Shown here piece by piece: positions 7,666 to 16,500 of a stretch of DNA of 64,000 nt. This stretch comes from Streptomyces zingiberis. Lineage in GTDB: Bacteria; Actinomycetota; Actinomycetes; Streptomycetales; Streptomycetaceae. Every line of letters starts with the position of its first letter. The first letter of the stretch is position 1. The notes below the pieces were generated by a model. The model had not been told where the DNA came from, made no database searches, and saw only the letters and a program-made list of their open reading frames with translations. Position numbers and translations under genes: made by a program. Where the stretch lies: assembly GCF_012034935.1 (NCBI RefSeq), contig NZ_JAATEN010000001.1, positions 62,001-126,000 on the forward strand, in the 5' to 3' direction.

Positions 7666-9009
7666 GTGGACATCGACGATATTTCAGGTGGAAGCGTTGG
7701 CTATTTCTGGGCCTCCCACTCAAAAAGGATCAACTTTCGACGCCGCTCAGAGAGCGGATACCTGAAGGTCAACCCAACAGGACAGGTTGAAGTTCAAACC
7801 CTCGAAGAGTCGCCCTTCGATAGTTTCGGCAGCGCCGATTCACCCGGAATTCCCAAATCGATTTTCGCTAGCACTCCGGCAGGCGGCGCGCTCGTAGTCG
7901 ACATCTTCCGGCAGACATCGAACATTAGGTGGGGCGGCGCCAAAGCGTCAACTCACTCCTTCTTCGCACACGCATTGATCATGGGCGTAGATGACAACGC
8001 ACAAGACCCGCGCTTCTCATATTTCAGCACCTTCGTACCTGGAATCCAGGACTGGGCGGGCGTGAGAACCATCGACGAGGAACGTAAAAACGATGACGCC
8101 CAGCGCATTCAGTCTGTGAGTCTCCAGGTACGAAGTGGCGCTCCTCAAGAGGTTCGACTAAACGCCTCAACTAAATTCGAACTGTCTTGGCACTGGCAGG
8201 TTTCCGGCTCGGCCGACAACAGAAGCATCTACGCTCCGGTAAGCCTGGCCGTCAGGTCAATGCGACCGAAGAGCTATAGAGAGCTGCTATCGCCGCTTCA
8301 TCGAATTCAGGATCTGGTGTGTCTTGCCCTCGACGGCTTCGTTGCCGCAGACGGCGGCCGAGCACATCTGATCTTGGACCCGGACCCCCGGACTTCGCCG
8401 ACACTTTGGGATGGACGCCTAATGGCCGCCCCACCTGGAACTACGACACCTAAGTCAATGACAGAAATCCCGCTGTTCTCCTTGGGCGACCTCGGTGGAG
8501 TTGATGCACTCAGGCGCTGGATCAAAATATACGAGAGTCACCCACGCGCGGTACGGCCGTTCGTGAGTCGCTACCGCCTGGGGGCGACATCACCCGAGGT
8601 GCAGTTGATGGAAGTAGCCGCAGGAATGGAGTACTGGGTTGCCTCTCATCGCCGCACTACTAGCTGGGCTAAGAACAAGAGAATACCTCTCGCGATCGCC
8701 GAGAGAGTCGGCTCGCCATTCGGCGACTGGATCGGGGATCTTGAGAAATGGGATACCGCATTTTGGGAGACTTACAACGCCATCAAACACGAGGCGAACT
8801 ATAAGCCCGATAGATACATGGTGAGCGTCATGGCCCAGAGTGGCTCCCTCCTGCTGACGGCAGCGATATTGAATCGCGTCGCAGGAAACAAGGGGGTCAG
8901 TAAACGGATCTTCCGAAGCCATCGCACTAGGGCACTGGGCGAAGAAGCGAGCGGTTACGTTGCAAACTTCTCTCCGAATCCTGGACGCAAGAAGAAAAAA
9001 GGCCGATGA
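7666..9009 (+). CDS. HEPN/ApeA-like protein, candidate phage-defence gene
   Basis: A 447-residue protein with GTG start and a strong ribosome site (AGGAAGGGG). The N-terminal half is strand-rich and begins GYFW...., resembling the N-terminal domain of ApeA-type proteins; the C-terminal half is helical and ends with WETYNAIKHEANY, a match to the HEPN RNxxxH-type motif with Tyr in place of Arg. HEPN domains are RNases, and ApeA acts by abortive infection. Base use is clearly poorer in G+C than in the neighbours, with many A/T third positions and rare codons, indicating transfer. It lies alone inside the relic element and ends with a lysine-rich tail. The family call rests on pattern memory, not a search. 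Confidence 0.65.
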   Translation: MDIDDISGGSVGYFWASHSKRINFRRRSESGYLKVNPTGQVEVQTLEESPFDSFGSADSPGIPKSIFASTPAGGALVVDIFRQTSNIRWGGAKASTHSFFAHALIMGVDDNAQDPRFSYFSTFVPGIQDWAGVRTIDEERKNDDAQRIQSVSLQVRSGAPQEVRLNASTKFELSWHWQVSGSADNRSIYAPVSLAVRSMRPKSYRELLSPLHRIQDLVCLALDGFVAADGGRAHLILDPDPRTSPTLWDGRLMAAPPGTTTPKSMTEIPLFSLGDLGGVDALRRWIKIYESHPRAVRPFVSRYRLGATSPEVQLMEVAAGMEYWVASHRRTTSWAKNKRIPLAIAERVGSPFGDWIGDLEKWDTAFWETYNAIKHEANYKPDRYMVSVMAQSGSLLLTAAILNRVAGNKGVSKRIFRSHRTRALGEEASGYVANFSPNPGRKKKKGR

Positions 9010-9010
9010 C

Positions 9011-9568
9011 GCCGGCAGAAGCAGCGCTGAACGTACCCAGGATCGTGCAAAATTCCTGTTGACCCTTAAGAAGAGCCGGAATGCCGTCCCGATCCCGCCC
9101 GTCTTCATCCCGTTCCTCCGCGCTCACAAGGCACAGCAGGAGGAGATGCGAGCCGCCGCTGGAGAGCTGTGGGGGGAACACCACGTGGTCTTCTCACGGC
9201 CGGATGGTCGCCCACTCGACCCCCGGCAGGACTACGAGGAGTTCAAGGAACTCCTCGGCGAAGCCGGAATCGACGACCGCCGCCTGTACGACGGGAGCCG
9301 TCACACGGCCGACACAATCCTGAACGAGTTGGGCGTCGACATGCCCACCATCATGGAGATCCTGCGGCACACCCAGATCAGCCAGACACGCCGCTACGTG
9401 AAGGGGCGCTCTCACCTGTCGAAGGACGCGATGCGGCGCATGGGCGAGTTCTTCGTACCCGCTCCCCCGGCCCCCGATCCGGGCCCGGACTCCGGCCCGA
9501 CTGAGACCAGAAGTGAGACCCCCGACAGCCGCGCGGCCCGCGCTCGCCGACGTCGCCGCATTCGCTGA
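9011..9568 (+). pseudogene. tyrosine integrase, C-terminal remnant
   Basis: From about 9059 the frame reads like the catalytic half of a phage-type integrase: KKSRNAVPIPP, then GSRHTADTILNELGV (the Arg-His box), ILRHTQISQTRRYVKG with the conserved second His/Arg and the nucleophile Tyr. The N-terminal arm- and core-binding domains and the first catalytic Arg are missing; upstream in the same frame lies only out-of-frame HEPN gene sequence. The stop is 48 bases from the attR repeat, the usual place for int. The remnant cannot be a full recombinase. It may be untranslated, as no good start or ribosome site precedes the homologous part. Confidence 0.8.
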
Positions 9569-9574
9569 ACGAAA

Positions 9575-9609
9575 GAACCCCAGGTCGGAGTACACCCGAC
9601 CTGGGGTTC
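9575..9609 (-). terminator. tRNA-Thr terminator (element-borne copy)
   Basis: 14-bp stem (GAACCCCAGGTCGG / CCGACCTGGGGTTC) lying 8 bases past the 3' end of the intact tRNA-Thr, with TTCG after the stem on the minus strand. It would also stop readthrough from the integrase remnant on the other strand. Confidence 0.8.
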
Positions 9610-9615
9610 CAGAGT

Positions 9616-9659
9616 GAGCCGCCTTCGGGATTCGAACCCGAGACCTACGCATTACGAGT
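9616..9659 (-). other. attR: 44-bp repeat within the intact tRNA
   Basis: Identical to 7386-7429. Here the repeat continues into the 5' half of the tRNA, so this copy restores a complete gene. Confidence 0.9.
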
Positions 9660-9690
9660 GCGTTGCTCTGGCCATCTGAGCTAAGGCGGC
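9617..9690 (-). tRNA. tRNA-Thr (anticodon CGT)
   Basis: A 74-base cloverleaf: acceptor GCCGCCT pairs with AGGCGGC, the D stem is GCTC/GAGC, the anticodon stem ACGCA/TGCGT encloses the loop CTCGTAA (anticodon CGT, reads ACG), and the T arm is TCGGG-TTCGAAT-CCCGA. The discriminator base is T and no CCA is encoded. It is the integration target of the adjacent element, which rebuilt its 3' half. Confidence 0.97.
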
Positions 9691-9790
9691 GAGCTGCCGT
9701 GACGCTCCGGACACCATGGTCGCGAAGGGCATCGGCAACAGCGGCAAGTCTACACAGTGGGAGGGGGTGCCCCGTACCGGGTTGGGGGAC

Positions 9791-9870
9791 GGCCCGGGGT
9801 GAGGGCCCGGCGTGAGGCCCGGGGTGAGGGCCAGGGTGTGGCCCGGCGTGAGGCCCGGGGTGTGGCCTGG
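9791..9870. repeat. imperfect GTGAGGCCCGG-type repeats
   Basis: Six or so degenerate copies of a unit like GGTGAGGCCCGG follow one another between tRNA-Thr and the peptidase gene. No coding potential or regulatory meaning is evident. Confidence 0.6.
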
Positions 9871-9916
9871 GTGGCGGTGGTGATCGCCTCGGGTGGGAGC
9901 GCCGCAGCCCCGGCCG

Positions 9917-11497
9917 TCACGTGCACCGGGTGCCGTTCGCCGGGGCCTCGCCCTTCAGCAGGTAGGTGTTGATCGCCCGGTCCACGCAGGCGCTGCCGCG
10001 TCCGTACGCGGTGTGGCCGTCGCCGTCGTAGGTGAGCAGGGTGCCGGAGTCGAGCTGGGCCGCGAGGGCGCGGGACCACACGTACGGGGTCGCCGGGTCG
10101 CGGGTGGTGCCGACGACCAGGATCGGCGCGGCGCCCCGGGCCTCGATCCGGTGCGGTTTCCCGGTCGCCTTCACCGGCCAGTAGCCGCAGTTCAGCGCCG
10201 ACCAGGCCAGCCCCTCGCCGAAGACCGGGGACGCCTCCCGGAAGGAGGCGAGCTGCTTCCGGACCTCGGCCGGGCTGCGGAAGGAGGCCGGCAGGTCCAG
10301 GCAGTTCACGGCCGGGTTGGCGTACATCAGATTCTGGTAGGAGCCGTTCGGGTCGCGTTCGTGGTAGAGGTCCGCGAGCGCGATGAGGTCGTGGCCCCGG
10401 CCGTCCATCGCCGCCTTCAGCGCCCCCCGCAGGCGCGGCCACGCCCCCTCGTCGTACATCGCGGCGATCACCCCGGTCGTGGCCAGCGACTCGCCGAGTT
10501 CCCGGCCGTTCCCGGCGGGCACGGGCCGGCGGTCCAGCCGCCGGAAGAAGGCGCTCATCCGCCGGCGGGCGTCGGCGACGCTCTCGTTCCCGAGCGGGCA
10601 GTCCTCGCCGCGCACGCAGTCCTCGGCGAAGGCGGTGAAGGCGGTGGAGAAGCCGGCCGTCTGGTCCCGGTTGAGCTGCCGGGAGGACAGGGACGGGTCC
10701 ATCGCCCCGTCGAAGACGAGCCGGCCGACGCGCGACGGGAAGAGGCCCGCGTAGGTCGCCCCGAGGAAGGTGCCGTAGGACGCGCCGACGTAGGTCAGCT
10801 TCTCGTCGCCGAGCGCGGCCCGGAGCAGGTCCATGTCGCGGGCCGACTCCACGGTGGAGACATGGCCGAGCACCTCGCCGCTGCGCCGCTCGCAGCCCTG
10901 CCCGAACCGGCGGTACGCGGCGACCAGTGCCTCGGTCTCGCCTTCGGAGTCAGGGGTGACGTCGACCTGGGTGTAGGCGTCCATCTCCGCGTCGGACAGG
11001 CAGGTGACCGGCTCGCTCGCGGCCACCCCGCGCGGGTCGACGGCGACCATGTCGTAGCGCTCGCGGACGGGGGCCGGGTAACCGGCCGCCGCGTAGTTCT
11101 GCAGGTAACCGATCGCGGAGCCGCCCGGGCCGCCGGGGTTGACCAGCAGGGACCCGAGGGGATCGCCCGGCCCGGTGGCCTTCCGGCGCGACACGGCGAG
11201 ACGGACGTCCCGGCCGTCGCCCGGGCGCGCGTAGTCCAGCGGGGCCTTGAGCGTGGCGCACTCGAAACCGGCGGTGTCGCAACCCCGCCAGCGGAGCTTC
11301 TGGGCGTAGTAGGGCCTGAGGGCGGACGGGACGGTGGTGGCCAACGGCTCCAGGACGTCCGGGGCGCCGGTGGGGCGGGGGCCCGCAGGGCGGTCGGCGG
11401 AGGGGTCCGCGGCGCCGGACGAGCAGCCGGCGAGCACGAGGGCGGCGGCCAGGAGGGCCACCCCGGCGGTGTGGAACGGTCGGCTGCGGACGTGCAT
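9917..11497 (-). CDS. secreted alpha/beta-hydrolase peptidase lipoprotein (tripeptidyl aminopeptidase-like)
   Basis: A 526-residue exported hydrolase of the Tap/SlpD/SlpE family. A signal peptide ends in the lipobox LVLAGC, so it should be a lipid-anchored surface protein. The nucleophile elbow is GASYG with S240; the C-terminal TAP-like module supplies the acid (TTRDPATPY) and histidine (GDGHTAYGRGSACV). Such enzymes cut tripeptides or dipeptides from the N-termini of secreted proteins or peptides. The start is the ATG at 11497, preceded by GAGGGG; upstream in-frame codons lack a signal peptide. The gene is monocistronic, transcribed toward tRNA-Thr. Confidence 0.92.
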   Translation of the reverse strand: MHVRSRPFHTAGVALLAAALVLAGCSSGAADPSADRPAGPRPTGAPDVLEPLATTVPSALRPYYAQKLRWRGCDTAGFECATLKAPLDYARPGDGRDVRLAVSRRKATGPGDPLGSLLVNPGGPGGSAIGYLQNYAAAGYPAPVRERYDMVAVDPRGVAASEPVTCLSDAEMDAYTQVDVTPDSEGETEALVAAYRRFGQGCERRSGEVLGHVSTVESARDMDLLRAALGDEKLTYVGASYGTFLGATYAGLFPSRVGRLVFDGAMDPSLSSRQLNRDQTAGFSTAFTAFAEDCVRGEDCPLGNESVADARRRMSAFFRRLDRRPVPAGNGRELGESLATTGVIAAMYDEGAWPRLRGALKAAMDGRGHDLIALADLYHERDPNGSYQNLMYANPAVNCLDLPASFRSPAEVRKQLASFREASPVFGEGLAWSALNCGYWPVKATGKPHRIEARGAAPILVVGTTRDPATPYVWSRALAAQLDSGTLLTYDGDGHTAYGRGSACVDRAINTYLLKGEAPANGTRCT

Positions 11498-11976
11498 GGA
11501 GACCCCTCGGTTCGGCCCGGGCGGCGAGGAACGGACGGCTCGGCGGAGACCGCGGGGCGGCTGTCCGGATGGGCGGTTCGCGGTGATGTGCGGCTTCCGT
11601 TCGGAGCGTAGCGGTCCGCGATTCCGCGGTGGCCGTTCACCACCCGCCGTACGGGTGAGCTGCCGGCTCGGCGGTTGACCGGGCGGCCGGCAGTGGACGG
11701 TGGGCGGTGAGCCAGGGGCCACTCGTCCGGCACCCCGCCGGTCGGGGTGCGCTCCGGCGCGCGCTCCCTCGCCGGACCCCGGTTCCTCTGCCGAGCCGCG
11801 GCCCTCGCCGGCGATCCCGGCGCCGGCTGCTCTCCGCGCGGGGTGTGAGGGTGTACAGGCGGTGCGCCCCCGCCCTCCAGGCTGCGGGACGCCGGACCCT
11901 CGGAGGCCGTGCGCCCCTCGGAGACCGCGCGTCCCCGGGCCCTCGGAAGCCGTGCGCCCCCGGGCCTCGAAGACTG

Positions 11977-12001
11977 GCGGCCCCGGGCCCCCGGGGGCCG
12001 C
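11977..12001 (-). terminator. possible terminator after holB
   Basis: 8-bp GC stem (GCGGCCCC / GGGGCCGC) 22 bases downstream of the holB stop; it can be lengthened with one bulge. No U tract. Confidence 0.45.
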
Positions 12002-12023
12002 GCAACGCGAGGCAGACCGAGGC

Positions 12024-13337
12024 TCAGCCCGCGCGCAGGCTCAGCATCATGGCCTCCACCGCCAGCAGCGGGGCGACGTTGGCGTCCAGGGCACGGCGGC
12101 AGGCGAGGATCGCCTCCATCCGGCGCAGGGTGCTCTCCGGGGTGGATCCCCGGGCGACCCGCTCCAGGGCCTGCCGCTCCTCGATGTTGGCGACCGCCGC
12201 GGGCGAGCCGAACTGCACGGCGAGAACGTCGCGGTAGAAGGCGGTGAGGTCCGTGAGGGCCAGGTCCAGGGAGTCGCGCTGGGTGCGGGTGGAGCGGGTC
12301 TTCTGCCGCTTCTCCAGATCCTTCATCACCCCGGCCGTGCCGCGCGGCAGCCGGCCGCCCGGTCCGGCGGCGGCACCGAGCGCGGCGCGCAGTTCCTCGG
12401 TCTCCTTGACGTCGACCTCCTCCGCCATCTGCCGGGCGTCCTCGGCGGCGGCGTCCACCAGTTCCTGAGCCGCCTTGAGGCAGCCGCCGACCTGGTCGAT
12501 CCGGAGCGGCAGCTTCAGCACGGCGGCCCGGCGGGCCCGCGCCCGCTCGTCGGTGGCCAGCCGGCGGGCCCGGCCGATGTGGCCCTGCGTGGCGCGGGCC
12601 GCCGCCTCGGCCGCGCCCGGCTCGATGCCGTCCCGCCGCATCAGCAGCTCCGCCACGGCCTCCACCGGCGGTGTCCGCAGGACAAGCTGGCGGCAGCGGG
12701 AACGGATCGTGGGCAGGACGTCCTCCACGGAAGGCGCGCACAGCAGCCACACCGTCCGTGGCGCGGGCTCCTCGACGGCCTTCAGCAGGACGTTGCCCGA
12801 GCCCTCGGTGAGCCGGTCGGCGTCCTCCAGCACGATCACCTGCCACCGGCCGCCGGACGGGGCGAGCTGCGCGCGGCGGACGAGTTCGCGGGTCTCCTTG
12901 ACGCCGATGGAGAGCAGATCCGTACGGACGATCTCGACATCGGCGTGGGTGCCGATGAGCGCCGTGTGGCAGCCGTCGCAGAAACCGCAGCCCGGGGCGG
13001 CACCCAGCGCCCGGTCCGGGCTGACGCACTGGAGAGCCGCCGCGAAGGCCCGGGCCGCGGTGGCGCGGCCGGAACCCGGCGGGCCGGTGAAGAGCCAGGC
13101 GTGCGTCATCGACGAGGCGCCCCCCTCCGGGACGGGCGCAGCCCCGTCCCCCTCCCCGACGGCCGAATACGGGGCGGGGGAGAGGCTCTCGGCCTCCCCG
13201 GCGCGCCCGGAGTCCCCCGCGGCCCCGGCGGTGCTCGCCCGCCCGGCCTCGGTGACCAGGGCGTCGGCGGCCCGGGCGGCCGCGGTGAGCGTCTCCGTCA
13301 CCCGGCCCTGGCCGACCAGGTCGTCCCACACCGCCAT
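12024..13337 (-). CDS. holB: DNA polymerase III subunit delta'
   Basis: A 437-residue clamp-loader subunit. The start MAVWDDLVGQ is preceded by GAGGAG. A P-loop-like GPPGSGRAT lies at 85-93 with the usual Lys replaced by Arg, as expected for delta', which does not hydrolyse ATP. A zinc module uses C104, C117, C120 and C123. A variable low-complexity insert fills about residues 35-75, where Streptomyces delta' proteins differ. The subunit opens the sliding clamp at replication forks together with gamma/tau and delta. It lies downstream of tmk on the same strand, the standard actinobacterial tmk-holB order. Confidence 0.95.
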   Translation of the reverse strand: MAVWDDLVGQGRVTETLTAAARAADALVTEAGRASTAGAAGDSGRAGEAESLSPAPYSAVGEGDGAAPVPEGGASSMTHAWLFTGPPGSGRATAARAFAAALQCVSPDRALGAAPGCGFCDGCHTALIGTHADVEIVRTDLLSIGVKETRELVRRAQLAPSGGRWQVIVLEDADRLTEGSGNVLLKAVEEPAPRTVWLLCAPSVEDVLPTIRSRCRQLVLRTPPVEAVAELLMRRDGIEPGAAEAAARATQGHIGRARRLATDERARARRAAVLKLPLRIDQVGGCLKAAQELVDAAAEDARQMAEEVDVKETEELRAALGAAAGPGGRLPRGTAGVMKDLEKRQKTRSTRTQRDSLDLALTDLTAFYRDVLAVQFGSPAAVANIEERQALERVARGSTPESTLRRMEAILACRRALDANVAPLLAVEAMMLSLRAG

Positions 13338-13390
13338 GCCCGGCGCTCCTCTTTTGGTCTTCCGGCTCGTCGGCCTTGTTCCCACTATCC

Positions 13391-13459
13391 GGTCGTCCGG
13401 CGTCCTCCGGGCCGGTCGTCCGGTGTCCTCCGGGCCGGTCGTCCGGTGTCCTCCGGGGT
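13391..13459. repeat. 23-bp direct repeat, three copies, between tmk and holB
   Basis: Units GGTCGTCCGG(C/T)GTCCTCCGGGCC at 13391, 13414 and 13437 (the last diverges at its end), followed by shorter CCGGCTCCGGTCTTC-like repeats to about 13530. They fill most of the 229-base gap between the two genes. No function is apparent. Confidence 0.85.
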
Positions 13460-13566
13460 CCGGGGCAGCCGGCCGCCGGGCTTCCCGGCTCCGGTCTTCC
13501 CGGCTCCGGTCTCCCCGGCCTCCCGGCTTTCCCCGCTTCCGCCGGCCGGACCCCGTCTCCAGGGTC

Positions 13567-16500
13567 TCAGCCCCGGCGGCCCCGGCCGCCGCGCCCGTCG
13601 TCACCCTCGCCCCACGCACCCTCACGCGGGTCCTCCCGCGGGCCGAGCAGCTCGTCGGCGAGGGTCGGCAGGTCGTCGAGCGGAGTCTCCTCCGCCCAGT
13701 CCGGGCGGCGCCGGCCACCGCGGCCGTACCGCTGCGCTCCGGGGCCCTGGTGCTCCTCCGGGCCGCCACCGGGCTCCCCGGCCCGGCCGGCCTGCGGCAG
13801 CTCCCGGGTGCGTTCGCCGTCCCCGTCCCCGGCGGCGCCCCGCGCCTCGTCCTCCCGGGCGAGCCACGGCGGCACTCCCTCCCCCGCGCCGCCCGCGCGG
13901 GGAGGCGGGCCCTGGCGCGAGCCGGCGGAGGGCTGCCCGCCACGCGGCGGCTCGTCCGGCCGGACCGGGGGGAGTACGGCGGTCTCGTCCGCCGCGCGCC
14001 CGGCGGCGCGTTCGGCGTCCGGCCACTCCCGGTCGCCGGCCTCCGGGACCTGGGGCAGCACCGCCGTCTCATCGGCCTCGGAGACACGCGGGAGGGGTGC
14101 GGTCCCGTCGGGCCCGTCGGCCCCGCTGCCGCGGTCCGTCCGGTCGCCGCCGCCCGGACCGGCGTCGCCGGGGACCTGCGGCAGCAGGGCCGTCTCGCCG
14201 GCCTCCGGCGCCGGGCGGCCGGTACGCGGTGTGGGGACCGGCTGGGTCGTCTCGCCGTCCGGTCCGGCGCCCCCGGGGCCGCCGTCCGTCCCGCGCCCAC
14301 CGGCGGCGGGCGCCACGCCCGGTGCGGGCGTCTGCACCGTCGGTGCCTCGTCCACGGCCGCGCCGTCCGGCCGGCCCTGCTCGCCGCCGGGCGTCGCCGC
14401 GGCCCGCTCGGCGGCCTGCCGCTCCCGCTCGGCGCGGAGCAGCGCCTCCTCGGCCTTCCGCTGGCGTTCCTGGCGGCGCTCGTCGGCCTCCCGGCGCAGC
14501 CGCTCCTCCTCCGCCTGCTGCCGGCGGACCTGCTCCTCCTCGGCGCGCCGCCGGGTCTCCTCGGCCTCCCGCCTGCGGCGCTCCTCCTCCGCCCGGGCCT
14601 GCGCCTCCTCGGCGCGCCGGCGCGCCTCCTCGGCCTGGCGGCGGGCCTCCGCGACCCGGGCCTGCTCGGCCTCGCGCCGCTTGCGCTCCTCCTCCTCGGC
14701 GCGCAGCCGGGCGAGCTGCTCCTGCCGTTCGCGCTCCTGCCGTTCCTCCTCGGCCTTGCGCGCCGCCTCTTCCTCGGCGCGGCGGCGGGCCTCCTCCTCG
14801 GCCGCGCGGCGCGCCTCCTCGCGGGCCCGGATCTCCGCCTCGGAGAGCGGCAGCACCTGGTCGAGCCGGTGCCGGGCGACGGTGGTGACGGCCTGCGGCT
14901 CCTGTCCGGCGTCGACGACGAGGTAGCGCGCCGGGTCGGCGGCGGCCAGCGCCAGGAAACCGGCGCGGACCCGCTGGTGGAACTCGGGCGGCTCGGACTC
15001 CAGCCGGTCCGGCGCCTCGGTGAACCGCTCGCGGGCCGTCTCCGGCGCGATGTCGAGGAGCACGGTCAGATGGGGGACGAGCCCGTCGGTCGCCCAGCGG
15101 CTGATGCGGGCGATCTCGGTCGGCGACAGGTCACGGCCGGCGCCCTGGTAGGCGACGGACGAGTCGATGTAGCGGTCGCTGATGACGACGGCACCGCGCT
15201 CCAGGGCGGGCCGGACGACACTGTCGACATGCTCGGCGCGGTCCGCCGCGTACAGCAGCGCCTCCGCGCGGGGCGAGATCCCGGACGAGGCGACGTCGAG
15301 CAGGATGGAGCGGAGCCGCTTGCCGATGGCCGTCGCCCCGGGCTCACGGGTGACCACGACCTCGTGCCCCTTGGAGCGGATCCACTCGGCGAGCGTCTCG
15401 ACCTGGGTGGACTTGCCGGCGCCGTCGCCGCCTTCCACGGCGATGAAGAAGCCGTTGCCGGCCGGGGAGCGCCGGTCGGGGTCACCACCGCGCAGCGCGT
15501 CGCGCAGATCGCGGCGGAGCGGGACGCCGGACCGGTCGTCGGTGCGGATCAGCACCAGCGCGGCGACGGGCAGCAGCAGCGCGCCGGTCAGCATCAGCGT
15601 GAAGCCGGCGCCGCCGTGGGCGAAGACGAAACGGCCGCCGGCCAGCCGGTGCGGGCCGATCCCGGCGGCGAGCAGGGGCGCGGCCACGGCGGCCAGCGCG
15701 GTGGCCACCCGGACGACGGCGTGCAGATGGTCGGTGACGCGGCCCCGGCGGAGCTCCTCGGTCTCCTGGTCGAGCAGGGTGTGCCCGGTGCTGGCGGCGA
15801 TGCCGGCCGCCGCGCCGGCGACGACGGCCAGGAAGAGGACCGTGGCCGGGTCGGGCGTCAGGCCTACGGCGAGCAGCGCCAGCCCGGCCAGGGCCGTGGA
15901 CAGGGCGAGCATCCGGCGCCGGGAGAGCGCCGGCAGCACCTTGGGCGCGCTGCGGATGCCGAGGACGGTGCCCCCGGTGAGCGCGAGGACGAGCAGCGCG
16001 AAGCCGACCGGCCCGCCGCCCAGGTCGTCGATGTGGAGCACGGCCACGCCGACCGCCGAGGCGATCGCCCCCGCGACCGCGGCACACGCCGCCACCAGCA
16101 GCGGGACGGCGCCGGTGCGCCCCTTGTCGGCACGGCCGCCGCCGCGGGGGCGGCGCAGCCCCGCCAGCGGGGAAGGGACCCGGGGCGTGCGCCCGCCGGG
16201 CAGCTCGACGAAGTAGAGGATGGAGACGCACGCGGCGAAGAGCCCCGCCGCCACGTACGAGCCGAGCGCCACCTGGTGCAGGTGGAACCACTCGACGACC
16301 GCCCCGAGCAGGTTGCTGAACAGGGTGACGACGACGAGGACCGCGGCGGCCAGCGGCAGCGCGACGAATCCGGTGCGCTGCGAGAGCCGGCGCAGCGCGT
16401 CGAGGTTGTCCGGCAGCGGGCGGACGGCGTCGTCACCGGCCGGGACGGAGGGCAGCAGCGCGGGGGCCGCGCTCTCCCGGCAGATCGTCCACAGCCGCTC

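Larger units (their letters stand above)
7430..9659. mobile_element. relic integrative element in tRNA-Thr(CGT)
   Basis: A 2.2-kb insertion bounded by identical 44-bp tRNA segments. It carries one full gene of lower GC than its surroundings (HEPN-like protein, 7666-9009) and the C-terminal part of a tyrosine integrase whose end abuts the attachment site, as in actinomycete integrative elements of the pSAM2 type. The element supplies the 3' half and terminator of the tRNA, which stays intact. There are no replication, transfer or excisionase genes, and the integrase is truncated, so it can no longer move by itself. Confidence 0.85.

Noticed and set aside
14440..14860. Separate plus-strand gene opposite the tmk coiled-coil region
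   Set aside because: It is the antisense of the Glu/Arg/Ala-rich repeat, which opens all frames; no ribosome site or domain supports it.
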